Positions 15,364 to 25,313 of a DNA stretch of 56,201 nucleotides are shown here, piece by piece. Below the pieces are notes generated by a model. It had not been told where the DNA came from. It saw only the letters and a program-made list of their open reading frames with translations, and did no database searches. The DNA is from Paludisphaera rhizosphaerae (GTDB taxonomy: Bacteria; Planctomycetota; Planctomycetia; Isosphaerales; Isosphaeraceae), in NCBI RefSeq assembly GCF_011065895.1, contig NZ_JAALCR010000034.1, positions 1-56,201 on the forward strand, given 5' to 3'. Every line of letters begins with the position of its first letter. The first letter of the stretch is position 1. Made by a program: the position numbers and the translations under genes.

Positions 15364-16563
15364 GTGACGACAGACGCGACGCGCGATACGTCGGGATGGC
15401 GTCTTCATCTGGGCGACAGTCTGGAACGATTGCGCGAGATGGAGGCCGGGACGGTCGACCTGGCGTATTTGGACCCCCCTTTCGGAACGGGACGGGTCCA
15501 TCGCCTGAGCCCTCGCGATCGGTCGCAGGCCTTTGAATTCGAGGACGTTTGGGAGTCGCCCTCGGCTTACTCGGCCTTCCTGCTCGAACGGCTGGTCGAA
15601 GTCCGTCGGGTCCTGGCCGAGACGGGCTCGATCTTCGTTCATTGCGGTCGAGACGCCGGCCACATCGCGCGCGGCCTTCTCGATCAGGTCTTCGGGCCCG
15701 ACCGGTTTCGCTCCGAGATCGTCTGGCACTATCGGCGGTGGTCGAGCGGCAGCGGGGCGCTGTTGCCGGCCCATCAGACGATCCACTACTACACGAAGTC
15801 GGAGGACTTCGTTTTCAACACGATCTGGGGCGAATACTCGCCGGCGACGAACGTGGACCAGTTGCTTCAGCGGCGTCGACGCGATGCGTTTGCGAAGTCG
15901 GTCTATGAGCGTGATGAGAACGGCCGTCCCGTGCCGGCGGGCGCCAAACGCGGGGTGCCTTTGAGCGACGTGTGGGACCTTCCCCACCTCAATCCCAAGG
16001 CCCGCGAGCGAACGGGATACCCCACCCAGAAGCCGCTCGTCCTTCTGGAGCGAATCATCGCGCTGGCGAGCAGGCCGGGCGACCTGGTGCTCGACCCCTT
16101 CTGCGGCAGCGGTACCACGCTGGTGGCTGCTGTGTCGCTAGGCCGCCGAGCGGTCGGGATCGACGTCTCGGAGCGTGCTGTTGAACTGACCCGTTCACGC
16201 CTCAAAGAACCCGTGCGCAGCCGCTCGAAGCTCGTGGAACGAGGCCGGGAATCCTATCGCACGGCCGACGCCGAGTGCCTCGCTCTTCTCGCAGGCCTCG
16301 ATTACGCTCCGGTTCATCGCAATGCGGGGGTCGATGCGATTCTGACGGAGCGGAGCCCCAGTGGACCGATTCTGGTGCGCGTCCAGCGCGTGGGGGAAAG
16401 CCCAGCCGACGCCGCGGCCAAACTACATCGTGCGGGGGCGTCGAAAGCCGCTGGTCGGCTCCTTCTCATCGTCCGCGAGCCCATCGTCGATCGTTCCAAC
16501 TGGCCTGCCGACGTGGAAGCGATCGAATCCCCCGGGGTGCAGATCAAGCTGCTTCTGGGCTAG
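15364..16563 (+). CDS. Beta-class DNA adenine-type methyltransferase with C-terminal extension
   Basis: 399 residues from GTG 15364, which has GGGAGGG nine bases upstream. Motif IV DPPF (37-40) precedes motif X/I (PTQKP, then LDPFCGSGTT at 243-252), the order of beta-class amino-methyltransferases. DPPF favours N6-adenine, though N4-cytosine is possible. The target-recognition region lies between (about 130-215). After the catalytic domain, about 108 residues (from about 290) form an extra domain with GVDAI...ILVRVQR, loosely like the core of a restriction-endonuclease-like fold but without a clear catalytic lysine. No restriction gene is adjacent, so it is an orphan modifying enzyme or a fused, degenerate restriction-modification protein. 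Confidence 0.85.
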   Translation: MTTDATRDTSGWRLHLGDSLERLREMEAGTVDLAYLDPPFGTGRVHRLSPRDRSQAFEFEDVWESPSAYSAFLLERLVEVRRVLAETGSIFVHCGRDAGHIARGLLDQVFGPDRFRSEIVWHYRRWSSGSGALLPAHQTIHYYTKSEDFVFNTIWGEYSPATNVDQLLQRRRRDAFAKSVYERDENGRPVPAGAKRGVPLSDVWDLPHLNPKARERTGYPTQKPLVLLERIIALASRPGDLVLDPFCGSGTTLVAAVSLGRRAVGIDVSERAVELTRSRLKEPVRSRSKLVERGRESYRTADAECLALLAGLDYAPVHRNAGVDAILTERSPSGPILVRVQRVGESPADAAAKLHRAGASKAAGRLLLIVREPIVDRSNWPADVEAIESPGVQIKLLLG

Positions 16564-16860
16564 GAACGCCCGACCCTGATAGAGGACGCTGCACTCCAGC
16601 GGAGAGGTCCGGGAGTTCGTCCTCGAGGCCCCCGCCTGCCCGTCAAGATAGTTCGCCCTGGCCGACTCGTGAGAAGACGTTGCCGCGTTGTAGCGAGAGC
16701 GGGCTCTCCGAAACCTGGCGGGCGGCGATGTTGAAACGGAGGCCCCCCTCGTCCCCATCGATCGCGACGCCGCGTTAGGTCCGCGAAGGAAGAACCGATC
16801 CTGGTTCTTCAAAGGCGTGGATTTCGCGGGCGCTTCATCGACATCACACCGGGAGGGGGA
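16564..16860. other. Intergenic region, nothing recognisable
   Basis: 297 bases before the second PEP-CTERM gene. No gene, clear hairpin terminator or promoter hexamers were found. A strong ribosome-binding site (GGGAGGGGG) lies at its right end. Confidence 0.4.
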
Positions 16861-17511
16861 ATGCTCAAGCACAGGGTTTTGTTGTTCGGCATCGCGTTTA
16901 TGACGACCGTCGCCTCCACGCAGGCGGCCTCGACGATCTATACGACGTCGTCGAGTTTCACGGCGGCCGCACCGGGAACGACGCTGCAGAATTTCGACAG
17001 CAGCCCGAACGACTTCAGTCCTCCGATCAGCGTCACGGGTTTCACGGTCAGCCAGTACGGCTCCAATCAGGGGCTGTATCTCGGCAACACGTCCTATGGA
17101 ACGAACCAGGCCCTGGAGATCACGACGAACACCGGCGGTGGGATCACGTTCACCTTCGCGTCGGCGATCACGGCCTTCGCGTTCAACGTCTACGATCTCG
17201 GAACCCTGACCGGAACGACGTCGCTGACCTACAGCCTGAGCAATGGCTCATCCTTTGATTCGGGGAGCTTCATCACGGGCTACCATAGCAATTCACATGG
17301 GGTCGAACAGTTCTTCGGTTTGACGAGCACGATCGGCTTCACGTCGATCAGCATCGCGAATTCGCAGGACGGGGACGTGGTGGACTTTGACAACGTCCGG
17401 TACGGTTTCGCGACCACCGCGGTTCCTGAGCCGTCCAGCATCGCGCTGCTGGGGGCCGGCCTGGGATTCGTCGGCGTCCGCCTGGTGCGGGGCCGTAGGA
17501 CTCGCTCCTGA
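16861..17511 (+). CDS. PEP-CTERM sorting-signal protein, Ser/Thr/Gly-rich
   Basis: 216 residues, preceded by GGGAGGGGGA. Signal peptide 1-22 (ends TQA). The body is rich in Ser, Thr, Gly and Asn with regular beta-like strands (ITFTFASAITAFAFNVYDLG, FTSISIANSQDGDVVDFDNV), resembling the beta-sandwich ectodomains common among PEP-CTERM proteins. The C-terminus is a canonical sorting signal: VPEPSS, hydrophobic IALLGAGLGFVGVRLV, then RGRRTRS. Predicted to be exported and processed by an exosortase; none is encoded in this window. Its lower GC, Ser/Thr-rich composition differs from its neighbours, as usual for this class. Confidence 0.9.
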   Translation: MLKHRVLLFGIAFMTTVASTQAASTIYTTSSSFTAAAPGTTLQNFDSSPNDFSPPISVTGFTVSQYGSNQGLYLGNTSYGTNQALEITTNTGGGITFTFASAITAFAFNVYDLGTLTGTTSLTYSLSNGSSFDSGSFITGYHSNSHGVEQFFGLTSTIGFTSISIANSQDGDVVDFDNVRYGFATTAVPEPSSIALLGAGLGFVGVRLVRGRRTRS

Positions 17512-17549
17512 TCGAGCGGGCCGAGGTGGGGGTCGAGAGGTCGAGGCGC

Positions 17550-17588
17550 AAAAACGACGCCGCCCCGGAATTCACCGGGGCGGCGTCG
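17550..17588 (-). terminator. Intrinsic terminator of rpsA
   Basis: Perfect 14-bp stem 17555-17568 / 17575-17588 with a 6-base loop, followed on the minus strand by a T-tract (AAAAA at about 17550-17554 on the plus strand). It sits 33 bases past the rpsA stop. The same hairpin could also slow plus-strand transcription from the PEP-CTERM gene. Confidence 0.9.
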
Positions 17589-17620
17589 TGGTTGTCGTTG
17601 GAGCGGATCAAGCCAGAGGC

Positions 17621-19408
<1,788 letters not shown>

Positions 19409-19525
19409 AAATCCCGATTCGTGATGTCTTCCGCCCCCACGCCTCACATGGACGCCGAGACGGACTCGCTGGTTCCGGGACGCGTCGGAACGGGTTATCG
19501 AGAGACCTCGACGACTCGTCGCGGG

Positions 19526-19556
19526 AACAAAAGCGAAAGCCGAAAAAGAAAAAACC
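19526..19556 (-). promoter_or_regulatory. U-rich stretch in the rpsA leader
   Basis: The plus strand is A-rich here, so the rpsA transcript carries a pyrimidine/U-rich run about 120-150 bases before the start codon. S1 prefers U-rich single-stranded RNA and is known to repress its own mRNA in E. coli, so this is a candidate autoregulatory site. Functional assignment is inference. Confidence 0.35.
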
Positions 19557-19590
19557 ACCTCGTTACGCGCGAGATGGATGGACTCTATCA

Positions 19591-19620
19591 ATAGTAGCGT
19601 GGGACGACCGACCTTGACAA
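19591..19620 (-). promoter_or_regulatory. Candidate promoter of rpsA
   Basis: On the minus strand: TTGTCA (19620-19615), 18-base spacer, TACTAT (19596-19591). The two hexamers match consensus at 5/6 and 4/6. The predicted start leaves a leader of about 175 bases. Confidence 0.5.
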
Positions 19621-19667
19621 CGGGACTTGTCCGACGACGCGTCCGGTCGACCGCTTCGAGGACGACC

Positions 19668-19696
19668 TTGACCTGTTCCGGAGCCCGCGATAGCGT
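19668..19696 (+). promoter_or_regulatory. Candidate promoter for the DUF3568-like lipoprotein
   Basis: TTGACC (19668-19673), 17-base spacer, TAGCGT (19691-19696). It lies 80 bases upstream of the lipoprotein start codon, divergent from the rpsA promoter. Confidence 0.45.
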
Positions 19697-19775
19697 CCCC
19701 CCGCAGGTCGATCGTCGACGCACGCCTTATGGAGAGGCCGTGTGATCAGGAGACGAGCACCAAGGGGGATGCAGG

Positions 19776-20312
19776 ATGATACGTCGAGTGGTGGGGCGAT
19801 GTTCACTGGCGGGCCTGCTGCTGGCCACGGCCGGATGCGCCGTCACCTCTCCGCGAGTCGTCCCCGCGTCGACCCCCGAGGAACCCGGGTTCTCGTTCTC
19901 GGCCGGTCAGGGCTCTCAGTCCTTCTCAGCCTCGCAGGTCGCGGTCGCGACGGCCGCCGGCGAGGCCCTCGGCGACCTGGGACTGCACGACGTCAACGTC
20001 CGACGCGACGGGACCGTCGTCCGTTGCGAGGCCGTGACCAGCGACAACCGATCGGCCTCGGTCACGATCCGCTCCCTGGGTGGTTCCTCGGCGGCCTCCG
20101 CGCGTGTCGGGTGGTTCGGCGACGAGGCCCTCTCTCGCGCGATCTTGGAGAGGATCGCCGTCCGACTTGGGGAACTTCCTCCTCAGCCAGTCTCCCAATC
20201 CCCACCGAGCACGCCCGGTTCCAACCCCTTCTTCTCACGCAGCGCCGTCCCCGATGCCGTCATGCTCCGCGACCAGGCCGACGCACCTTACACCGACCGC
20301 GTCATTCCCTGA
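19776..20312 (+). CDS. DUF3568-like lipoprotein
   Basis: 178 residues with a clear lipobox: LLLATAGC, Cys21. The mature part has the pattern of small DUF3568-type lipoproteins: an Ala-rich helix (VAVATAAGEALGDLGL), two strands, then ARVGWFGDEALSRAILERI, whose FGDEALS core is typical. A Pro/Ser-rich tail of about 50 residues follows. Location would be periplasmic, membrane-anchored; function unknown. It has its own promoter and a hairpin terminator downstream, so it is probably monocistronic. Confidence 0.75.
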   Translation: MIRRVVGRCSLAGLLLATAGCAVTSPRVVPASTPEEPGFSFSAGQGSQSFSASQVAVATAAGEALGDLGLHDVNVRRDGTVVRCEAVTSDNRSASVTIRSLGGSSAASARVGWFGDEALSRAILERIAVRLGELPPQPVSQSPPSTPGSNPFFSRSAVPDAVMLRDQADAPYTDRVIP

Positions 20313-20349
20313 AGCCTCCCGTTTTCACGACGTTCGACGCGCGTGAAAA

Positions 20350-20378
20350 CGGGCCCTTTGCGGGCCCGGTGTTGTTTC
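20350..20378 (+). terminator. Terminator-like hairpin after the lipoprotein gene
   Basis: CGGGCCC (20350-20356), loop TTTGC, GGGCCCG (20362-20368), followed by the T-rich GTGTTGTTT. It begins 38 bases after the stop codon. Confidence 0.6.
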
Positions 20379-20416
20379 GTCGGTATGTTTATCTTGGCGG
20401 ATTCGTTGGCCAACCG

Positions 20417-20463
20417 CGGTCCGGTCCGATCTTCACATCCATGTGAAATCGGGGTCCGGACCG
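20417..20463. repeat. Long imperfect inverted repeat (possible structured RNA or regulator site)
   Basis: The 47 bases fold into one hairpin of about 20 pairs with a small bulge: CGGTCCGG pairs with CCGGACCG, CGAT with ATCG, and TTCACAT with ATGTGAA. There is no T-tract after it, so it is not a simple terminator. It lies isolated between the lipoprotein terminator and the copA promoter. Confidence 0.55.
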
Positions 20464-20992
20464 TGTGGCCGAACGGGAACGGAACCACCGGCGCAACCGG
20501 AGGGATCCGCTCGAAAAAAGGCCGAACTCGACGCGCGCTTCCTTGCCGCCGGGAATCGGACCTTGAGTTTCAGGTGGGGAGCCGCAACGCCTGGAATCGG
20601 CAAGCGGCGAAACCGGATGAAGGGATGTCGATGTTAGGATGAAATCGCACTGCGGTACGACGTTGTTTGTCGTTTTTTTCGCTGTCGTGCCGCGAACGAA
20701 CGACAAATTACGATCAATCCGCCCCTGCGTCAACCCTCCTTCCTTTTTTCTAGGAGAGGTCCGCAAAATCGGCGGGGCCGGCCTGGCCCTCGCAATGAGC
20801 GGACATTCTCCGGCTTGTCGCCTTGCGAGAGGCGCGTCGAGAACCCCGAAGTCGATCGTGAGAGCCCGCGCGGTCGCCGAGGGCCCGAACGGTCGCGAGC
20901 ATCCTTGTTTGGCCAAAGTAGACCTGGCGAATCCGGACTGGTTTGATTGTGTAGACGTTCTCATAGGTTCTCGGCGAATTCGGCGACGGGTC

Positions 20993-21018
20993 TTGTCCTC
21001 GTTCGTTTTCTCTATAAT
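20993..21018 (+). promoter_or_regulatory. Promoter of the copper ATPase gene (perfect -10)
   Basis: TATAAT at 21013-21018 is a perfect -10. TTGTCC (20993-20998) lies upstream with a short 14-base spacer, so the -35 is doubtful or a regulator (MerR-type promoters have odd spacing) may help. It implies that translation starts downstream of about 21025. Confidence 0.5.
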
Positions 21019-21063
21019 GACGGCCGGGGCCGCTCGACGGCCGAGGGCTTCTCAAGTGCTCCC

Positions 21064-23613
21064 ATGCGGATTCGAGCGATGTCGATCGCAACCGAGATGT
21101 GGGAATTGCCTGTCCGAGGGATGACCTGCGGCCGTTGCGTTCGCGCCGTGACGCAGGCCCTGGAGGCGACTCCTGGGGTTGAGTCGGCGAACGTCGACCT
21201 GGAATCCGGCCGGGCCGCCGTGTCGGTCGATCCGGCCGTCGCGAGTCGCGAGGCCGTCGAACAGGCTGTGCGCGACGCCGGCTATGAGGTCGGCTCCTCG
21301 AAGCCGGCTCCCCCTGCTCCGCCGACGCTCGTGACGATCGGCGGGCTGGTAGCAAAGCCACTGCCGGCTGAACCGGCTCCGACTCCACCCGCCGCATCCA
21401 ATCCCGAGCGTGAAGAGTGGAACCTGGCGATCGGCGGCATGCACTGCGCGAGTTGCGTCGGACGGGTTGAAAACGCCCTGAAAGGTGTAGCCGGGGTGGA
21501 AGACGCCCGGGTCAACCTGGCGACCGAACGAGGGACAGTGGTGGTCGATCCCGCTCGGGTCGACCCCGCGGACCTGGCAAAGGCCGTGGCTGACGCCGGG
21601 TACTCGGCGCGTCGCGAGGAGGCTGCGTTCGGGGCGGCGGCCGCGGCGAGGCTTCGTGAGGAGCGGGCGGCGGCCGTCGACTTCTGGCGCAAACGTCTTC
21701 TGGTCGGCGTTGCGGCCACGGTCCCCTTGTTGCTGCTTGGGTTCGGGTCGATGTTCGTTCCCGCCTGGGGTCATGCAGCCTGGGTTGGCTGGACGATGTT
21801 CGGCCTGGCGGCGTTGCTGCAGGTCGTGCTGGGGGGGCCTTACATCCAGGGGGCGTGGAATCGGCTGCGACAAGGGGCGGCCAACATGGACACCCTGATC
21901 GCGCTGGGGACTTCCACAGCGTTCATTTACAGCCTTGTCCATCTCCTCAGGGGGGACCTGCACCAATCCCACTATTTCATGGACGCGGGCATCATCCTGA
22001 CGCTCATCACGCTCGGGAAATTCCTGGAGGTTCGGGCCAAGGGAGACGCCGGCGCGGCGGTTGAGCGGCTGCTGGACCTTTCGCCGAAGACCGCCCGAAG
22101 GCTGGATTCGGCGGGAGGGGCGATCGAGGTTCCTCTGGCCGAGTTGAAGCGGGGCGACCGCGTGCGGGTTCAGCCGGGCGAGACGATCCCCGTCGACGGC
22201 GATGTGGTCGAGGGCGAGTCCGAAGTCGACGAGTCGATGCTCACCGGCGAGTCGGCGCCTGTCGCCAAACGGCCCGGCGACCGCGTCACCGGGGCGACGC
22301 TCAACGGCGACGGCGCCCTGGTGATCGAGGCCAAGCGACTGGGGAAGGAAAGCGCACTGGAGCAGATCGTCCGCCTGGTTCTGGCAGCGCAGGGGTCCAA
22401 GTCGGGCGTGCAGCGGCTGGCCGACCGGATCTCGTCGGTCTTCGTGCCGGTCGTGTTGGGGATCGCCCTGGCGACCTTCCTGGGCTGGGGGCTGTTGGGG
22501 GGCGACTGGAGCCGAGCGGCGTTGAACGCGGCGGCGGTGCTCATCATCGCCTGCCCCTGCGCTCTGGGCCTGGCGACGCCGATGGCCGTCGCGGTCGCCA
22601 GCGGCCGAGGTGCCCGCGCGGGGCTGTTCATCCGGGAGACCTCCGCCCTGGAGAAGATGGACCGCATCGATACGATCGTCTTCGACAAAACCGGGACGCT
22701 GACCGAGGGCCGTCCCAGCCTCGTCGAGGCCCGCGCCCTGCCCGGTATGACCGACGCCGAATTGATCGCCCTGATCGCCGCCGCCGAGGGCCCCAGCGAG
22801 CATCCCCTGGCCCGCGCCTTCGCCGGCAAGGGGGACGGCCGAAGCGTTGCCGACTTCCGGGCGATTCGAGGCCGAGGCGTCTCGGCGACCGTCGACGGCT
22901 GCAAGGTGCTCGTCGGCTCGCGGGCTCTGCTCGCCGAGCAGGGAGTCGACGTTGGGCCGCTCGACGAGATCGTCGACGCCTGGGAGGCTGGGGCGAACAC
23001 CGTCCTGTGCGCCGCGGTCGACGGCCGGGCGGTCGGCGCTGCCGGCCTTGCCGATCGGTTGAAGCCCCATGCGCGGGAGGTTGTCGAGAAACTCCAGGCC
23101 GAGGGCTCCACGGTCGTCCTGCTGACCGGCGACAATCCGACCACTGCGCGGGCCGTCGGCGGCGAGTTGGGGCTCCCAGCCGGCCGCGTGATCGCCGGCG
23201 TGCTCCCCGACGCCAAGGCGGCGACGATCGAGGCGCTGCGGAACGATCCGGGGACGAAGGGGGTGGCGATGGTCGGCGACGGCCTGAACGACGCCCCTGC
23301 CCTGGCGGCGGCGGATGTGGGGGTCGCTCTCGGCAGCGGAGCGGATCTGGCGAAGGCGTCGGCCGACGTGGTGGTTTCCTCCGGAGACCTCCGCGCCGTT
23401 CCGCATGCGTTCAAACTGGGCCGAGAGACCCTCCACGCCATCCGTCAGAACCTGTTCTGGGCCTTCGCCTATAACACGCTGGGCATCCCCCTGGCGGCGC
23501 TCGGCCTGTTCGGTCGATACGGCCCGATGATCGCGGCCCTGGCGATGTCGCTCAGCTCGGTGACGGTTGTCGCCCGATCGAGCCTGCTCTCGAAAATCGA
23601 TCTGGAGGATTGA
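21064..23613 (+). CDS. copA: Copper-translocating P1B-type ATPase
   Basis: 849 residues from ATG 21064; ATG 21079 is also possible, while in-frame codons before 21025 precede the promoter. Two heavy-metal-binding domains: GMTCGRC (19-25) and GMHCASC (125-131), joined by a Pro-rich linker. Eight membrane helices are expected. Phosphatase-domain motif TGES sits near 395, the ion-path CPC is at 497-499 (IIACPCALG), the phosphorylated Asp is in DKTGT (541-545), SEHPL (His580) is the nucleotide-binding HP motif, and GDGLND lies at 738-743. The CPC motif plus two HMA domains indicate Cu(I) export from the cytoplasm. No copper chaperone or regulator gene is adjacent. Confidence 0.93.
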   Translation: MRIRAMSIATEMWELPVRGMTCGRCVRAVTQALEATPGVESANVDLESGRAAVSVDPAVASREAVEQAVRDAGYEVGSSKPAPPAPPTLVTIGGLVAKPLPAEPAPTPPAASNPEREEWNLAIGGMHCASCVGRVENALKGVAGVEDARVNLATERGTVVVDPARVDPADLAKAVADAGYSARREEAAFGAAAAARLREERAAAVDFWRKRLLVGVAATVPLLLLGFGSMFVPAWGHAAWVGWTMFGLAALLQVVLGGPYIQGAWNRLRQGAANMDTLIALGTSTAFIYSLVHLLRGDLHQSHYFMDAGIILTLITLGKFLEVRAKGDAGAAVERLLDLSPKTARRLDSAGGAIEVPLAELKRGDRVRVQPGETIPVDGDVVEGESEVDESMLTGESAPVAKRPGDRVTGATLNGDGALVIEAKRLGKESALEQIVRLVLAAQGSKSGVQRLADRISSVFVPVVLGIALATFLGWGLLGGDWSRAALNAAAVLIIACPCALGLATPMAVAVASGRGARAGLFIRETSALEKMDRIDTIVFDKTGTLTEGRPSLVEARALPGMTDAELIALIAAAEGPSEHPLARAFAGKGDGRSVADFRAIRGRGVSATVDGCKVLVGSRALLAEQGVDVGPLDEIVDAWEAGANTVLCAAVDGRAVGAAGLADRLKPHAREVVEKLQAEGSTVVLLTGDNPTTARAVGGELGLPAGRVIAGVLPDAKAATIEALRNDPGTKGVAMVGDGLNDAPALAAADVGVALGSGADLAKASADVVVSSGDLRAVPHAFKLGRETLHAIRQNLFWAFAYNTLGIPLAALGLFGRYGPMIAALAMSLSSVTVVARSSLLSKIDLED

Positions 23614-23997
23614 ATCGGATTTTCGGCCGGCCCGACTCTCCTCCTCGAGGGGCTCTGCGCATCCGTCTCGGTCGCCCGTTGACTCCTCGCCGATTGGGTT
23701 GGTTTCTCTTGGCCGACGACCGAACCCGTTGGCCGCAAACTCAACGCCCATATTGGTTTGGCGTCGGATTTCGGCCTCCGGTAATTGGGTTTGTTCGGCC
23801 ATTTCGCGTGCTTCCTGAGACGGCCTCACGGAATTTAAAACGGTAGTTGAGATAACTTGCCCGACACGCGGCTGGTGTCCGATGCGAAGCCGTCGCACAC
23901 CGCTTACCTAAAGATATTCTGTTCCCTAGGGGCCAATTCTGGTCGCGGTCCGACGCGGAATCCTCTCCCACGGAATCCATGCTTGGAGAAGTCGTAT
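23614..23997. other. Intergenic region after copA
   Basis: 384 bases without a supported gene. No clear terminator follows copA. Short open frames on both strands lack ribosome-binding sites. An AT-richer patch (about 23825-23860) could carry a promoter for the small downstream gene, but no convincing hexamer pair is seen. Confidence 0.4.
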
Positions 23998-24285
23998 ATG
24001 CAGCTCGAGGAGTTCGCGCGTATGACGCGGCGGGTCATCTCCAACCAGGGTTTTGACGACTATCTTCCGACTGCGATCTTTCCCGGTCGACAAATGATCA
24101 TGGTGCTGGAAGGCATCCCCGTGGACGTGGATGTCGAAAAGGCCGCACTGGCTTGGGCTTCGCGCAAGGCCCAAGCGGACGAGGAATTTCTCGTGGCGTA
24201 CAAGTCGTCGGATGATCATTTCAAGGTCGCGCGTCGAGCAGACGGCAAGTTCGAAGTGGCCGTCTACTCGATCGCGGAAGACTGA
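23998..24285 (+). CDS. Small protein of unknown function
   Basis: 95 residues from ATG 23998, which has GGAGAAG at eight bases; the longer in-frame extension upstream has no ribosome-binding site. Sequence MQLEEFARMTRRVISN... is soluble with mixed helices and a C-terminal two-strand pattern (FKVARRADGKFEVAVYSI). No signal peptide, membrane segment or family I recognise. It stands alone between copA and a convergent epimerase gene, ending 30 bases before that gene's stop. Confidence 0.65.
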   Translation: MQLEEFARMTRRVISNQGFDDYLPTAIFPGRQMIMVLEGIPVDVDVEKAALAWASRKAQADEEFLVAYKSSDDHFKVARRADGKFEVAVYSIAED

Positions 24286-24315
24286 TCAGACCGGTCAGCA
24301 ACGATTCGGCTCAGC

Positions 24316-25290
24316 TCAACCCAGATCGGACAGGTCGAGCCTTGCCTCGCGACGGAGGGCGGCGAAGCGCTCGTAGGTCTCGGCGATCCCCTGTCGCAGC
24401 GAGGTGCGCGGGATGGGGCCGAGGGAGGCCTGGAGGCGGGAGTCGTCGAGGCTGGGGGCGATGGGGAGTTGCCGGTCGCCGTGGCTGACGAGCTTGGCGG
24501 CAGCGGGGACGACCTGGACGAGGGTCTCGACGAACGCCTCGATCGGTTCGACGGCCCCGCGAAGGTTGAAGGCCTCGGCACCCTCGAAGGGGGCTTCCAG
24601 GCCGCGGATGAACGTATCGGCGACGTCTCCCACGTACTGGAGGTCCTGATAGCCGCCGTAGCTGATTTGATAGGGGCGATCGGCGGCGACGGCCTTGATG
24701 GCCTTCGTCGGTTCGCTGGTCATGCCGAAATCCCGGCCAACGCCGTAGACCGTCCACGGCCGCAGGCCGACGCTCGTCACGCCCCGGTCGAGCCAGTAGA
24801 CCCGCGCGTTCAGCTCGTTGCAGACCTTGAACGCGCCGTAGTGCGTCAGCGGGGCGAGTCGGATGCGGTCCGCGAGCGGCCCCGTCGCCCCTTCCTCCGG
24901 CGGCCCGTGGACGGCCGCCGAGCTGGCGTAGACAACGCGTGAAACCTGCTCGCGAAGGTCGGCCGCCGCCTCGAAGACCGCCAGCGTGCCGACCACGTTG
25001 ACCATCGCCCCCTTGATCGGGTTCGCCCGACAGGTCGGCGCCTGGAGCCCCGCCAGGTGAAGGATATGCGTCGCCGCCGTCTCCTCAACGGCCTTCCGCA
25101 CCGCCGCCGCGTCCGAGACGTCTCCCGCGATGAACCGCACCGCCGCGCGACGGTCAGCGTCGAGGACCAGATCGAGCCGGTGTGTATCTTCGACCAGATC
25201 CAGCACCCAGACGTCGTGCCCGCCTTCAACCAGCTTCTTCACGACCCACGACCCAATGCAGCCGTAGCCGCCCGTCATCAAAACCCGCAC
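24316..25290 (-). CDS. NAD-dependent epimerase/dehydratase (extended SDR)
   Basis: 324 residues. The N-terminal Rossmann motif GGYGCIGSW (7-15) binds NAD. VSDAAAV marks the adenine-side acid region and YASSAAV contains the catalytic Ser (123/124). Tyr151 and Lys155 are the YxxxK pair. These define an extended short-chain dehydrogenase of the sugar-nucleotide epimerase/dehydratase class; the substrate cannot be told from sequence. It lies 23 bases downstream of the large carboxypeptidase-regulatory/thioredoxin gene on the same strand, so the two may be cotranscribed, but no functional tie is evident. Confidence 0.88.
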   Translation of the reverse strand: MRVLMTGGYGCIGSWVVKKLVEGGHDVWVLDLVEDTHRLDLVLDADRRAAVRFIAGDVSDAAAVRKAVEETAATHILHLAGLQAPTCRANPIKGAMVNVVGTLAVFEAAADLREQVSRVVYASSAAVHGPPEEGATGPLADRIRLAPLTHYGAFKVCNELNARVYWLDRGVTSVGLRPWTVYGVGRDFGMTSEPTKAIKAVAADRPYQISYGGYQDLQYVGDVADTFIRGLEAPFEGAEAFNLRGAVEPIEAFVETLVQVVPAAAKLVSHGDRQLPIAPSLDDSRLQASLGPIPRTSLRQGIAETYERFAALRREARLDLSDLG

Positions 25291-25313
25291 CGGCGTTCTC
25301 CCTTCCAGTCCCG

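Larger units (their letters stand above)
20313..21063. other. Long intergenic region ahead of copA with a large imperfect hairpin
   Basis: About 750 bases without a supported gene. Besides the terminator it holds a long inverted repeat at 20417-20463 (outer CGGTCCGG/CCGGACCG, inner TTCACAT/ATGTGAA, 2-base apex), a weak ACGAC/GTCGT hairpin followed by seven T (about 20658-20680), and the copA promoter at its right end. A 161-codon open frame at 20639 has no signal, domain or ribosome-binding site and runs through the copA promoter, so I do not call it. Confidence 0.6.

Noticed and set aside
20639-21124. Possible small gene upstream of copA
   Set aside because: No ribosome-binding site or domain; it runs through the copA promoter and start.
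21052-23898. Very long minus-strand open frame (about 948 codons) opposite copA
   Set aside because: Antisense to a complete P1B ATPase with all motifs; Arg/Pro/Gly-rich composition and no domain or ribosome-binding site. GC-rich third positions create such shadows.
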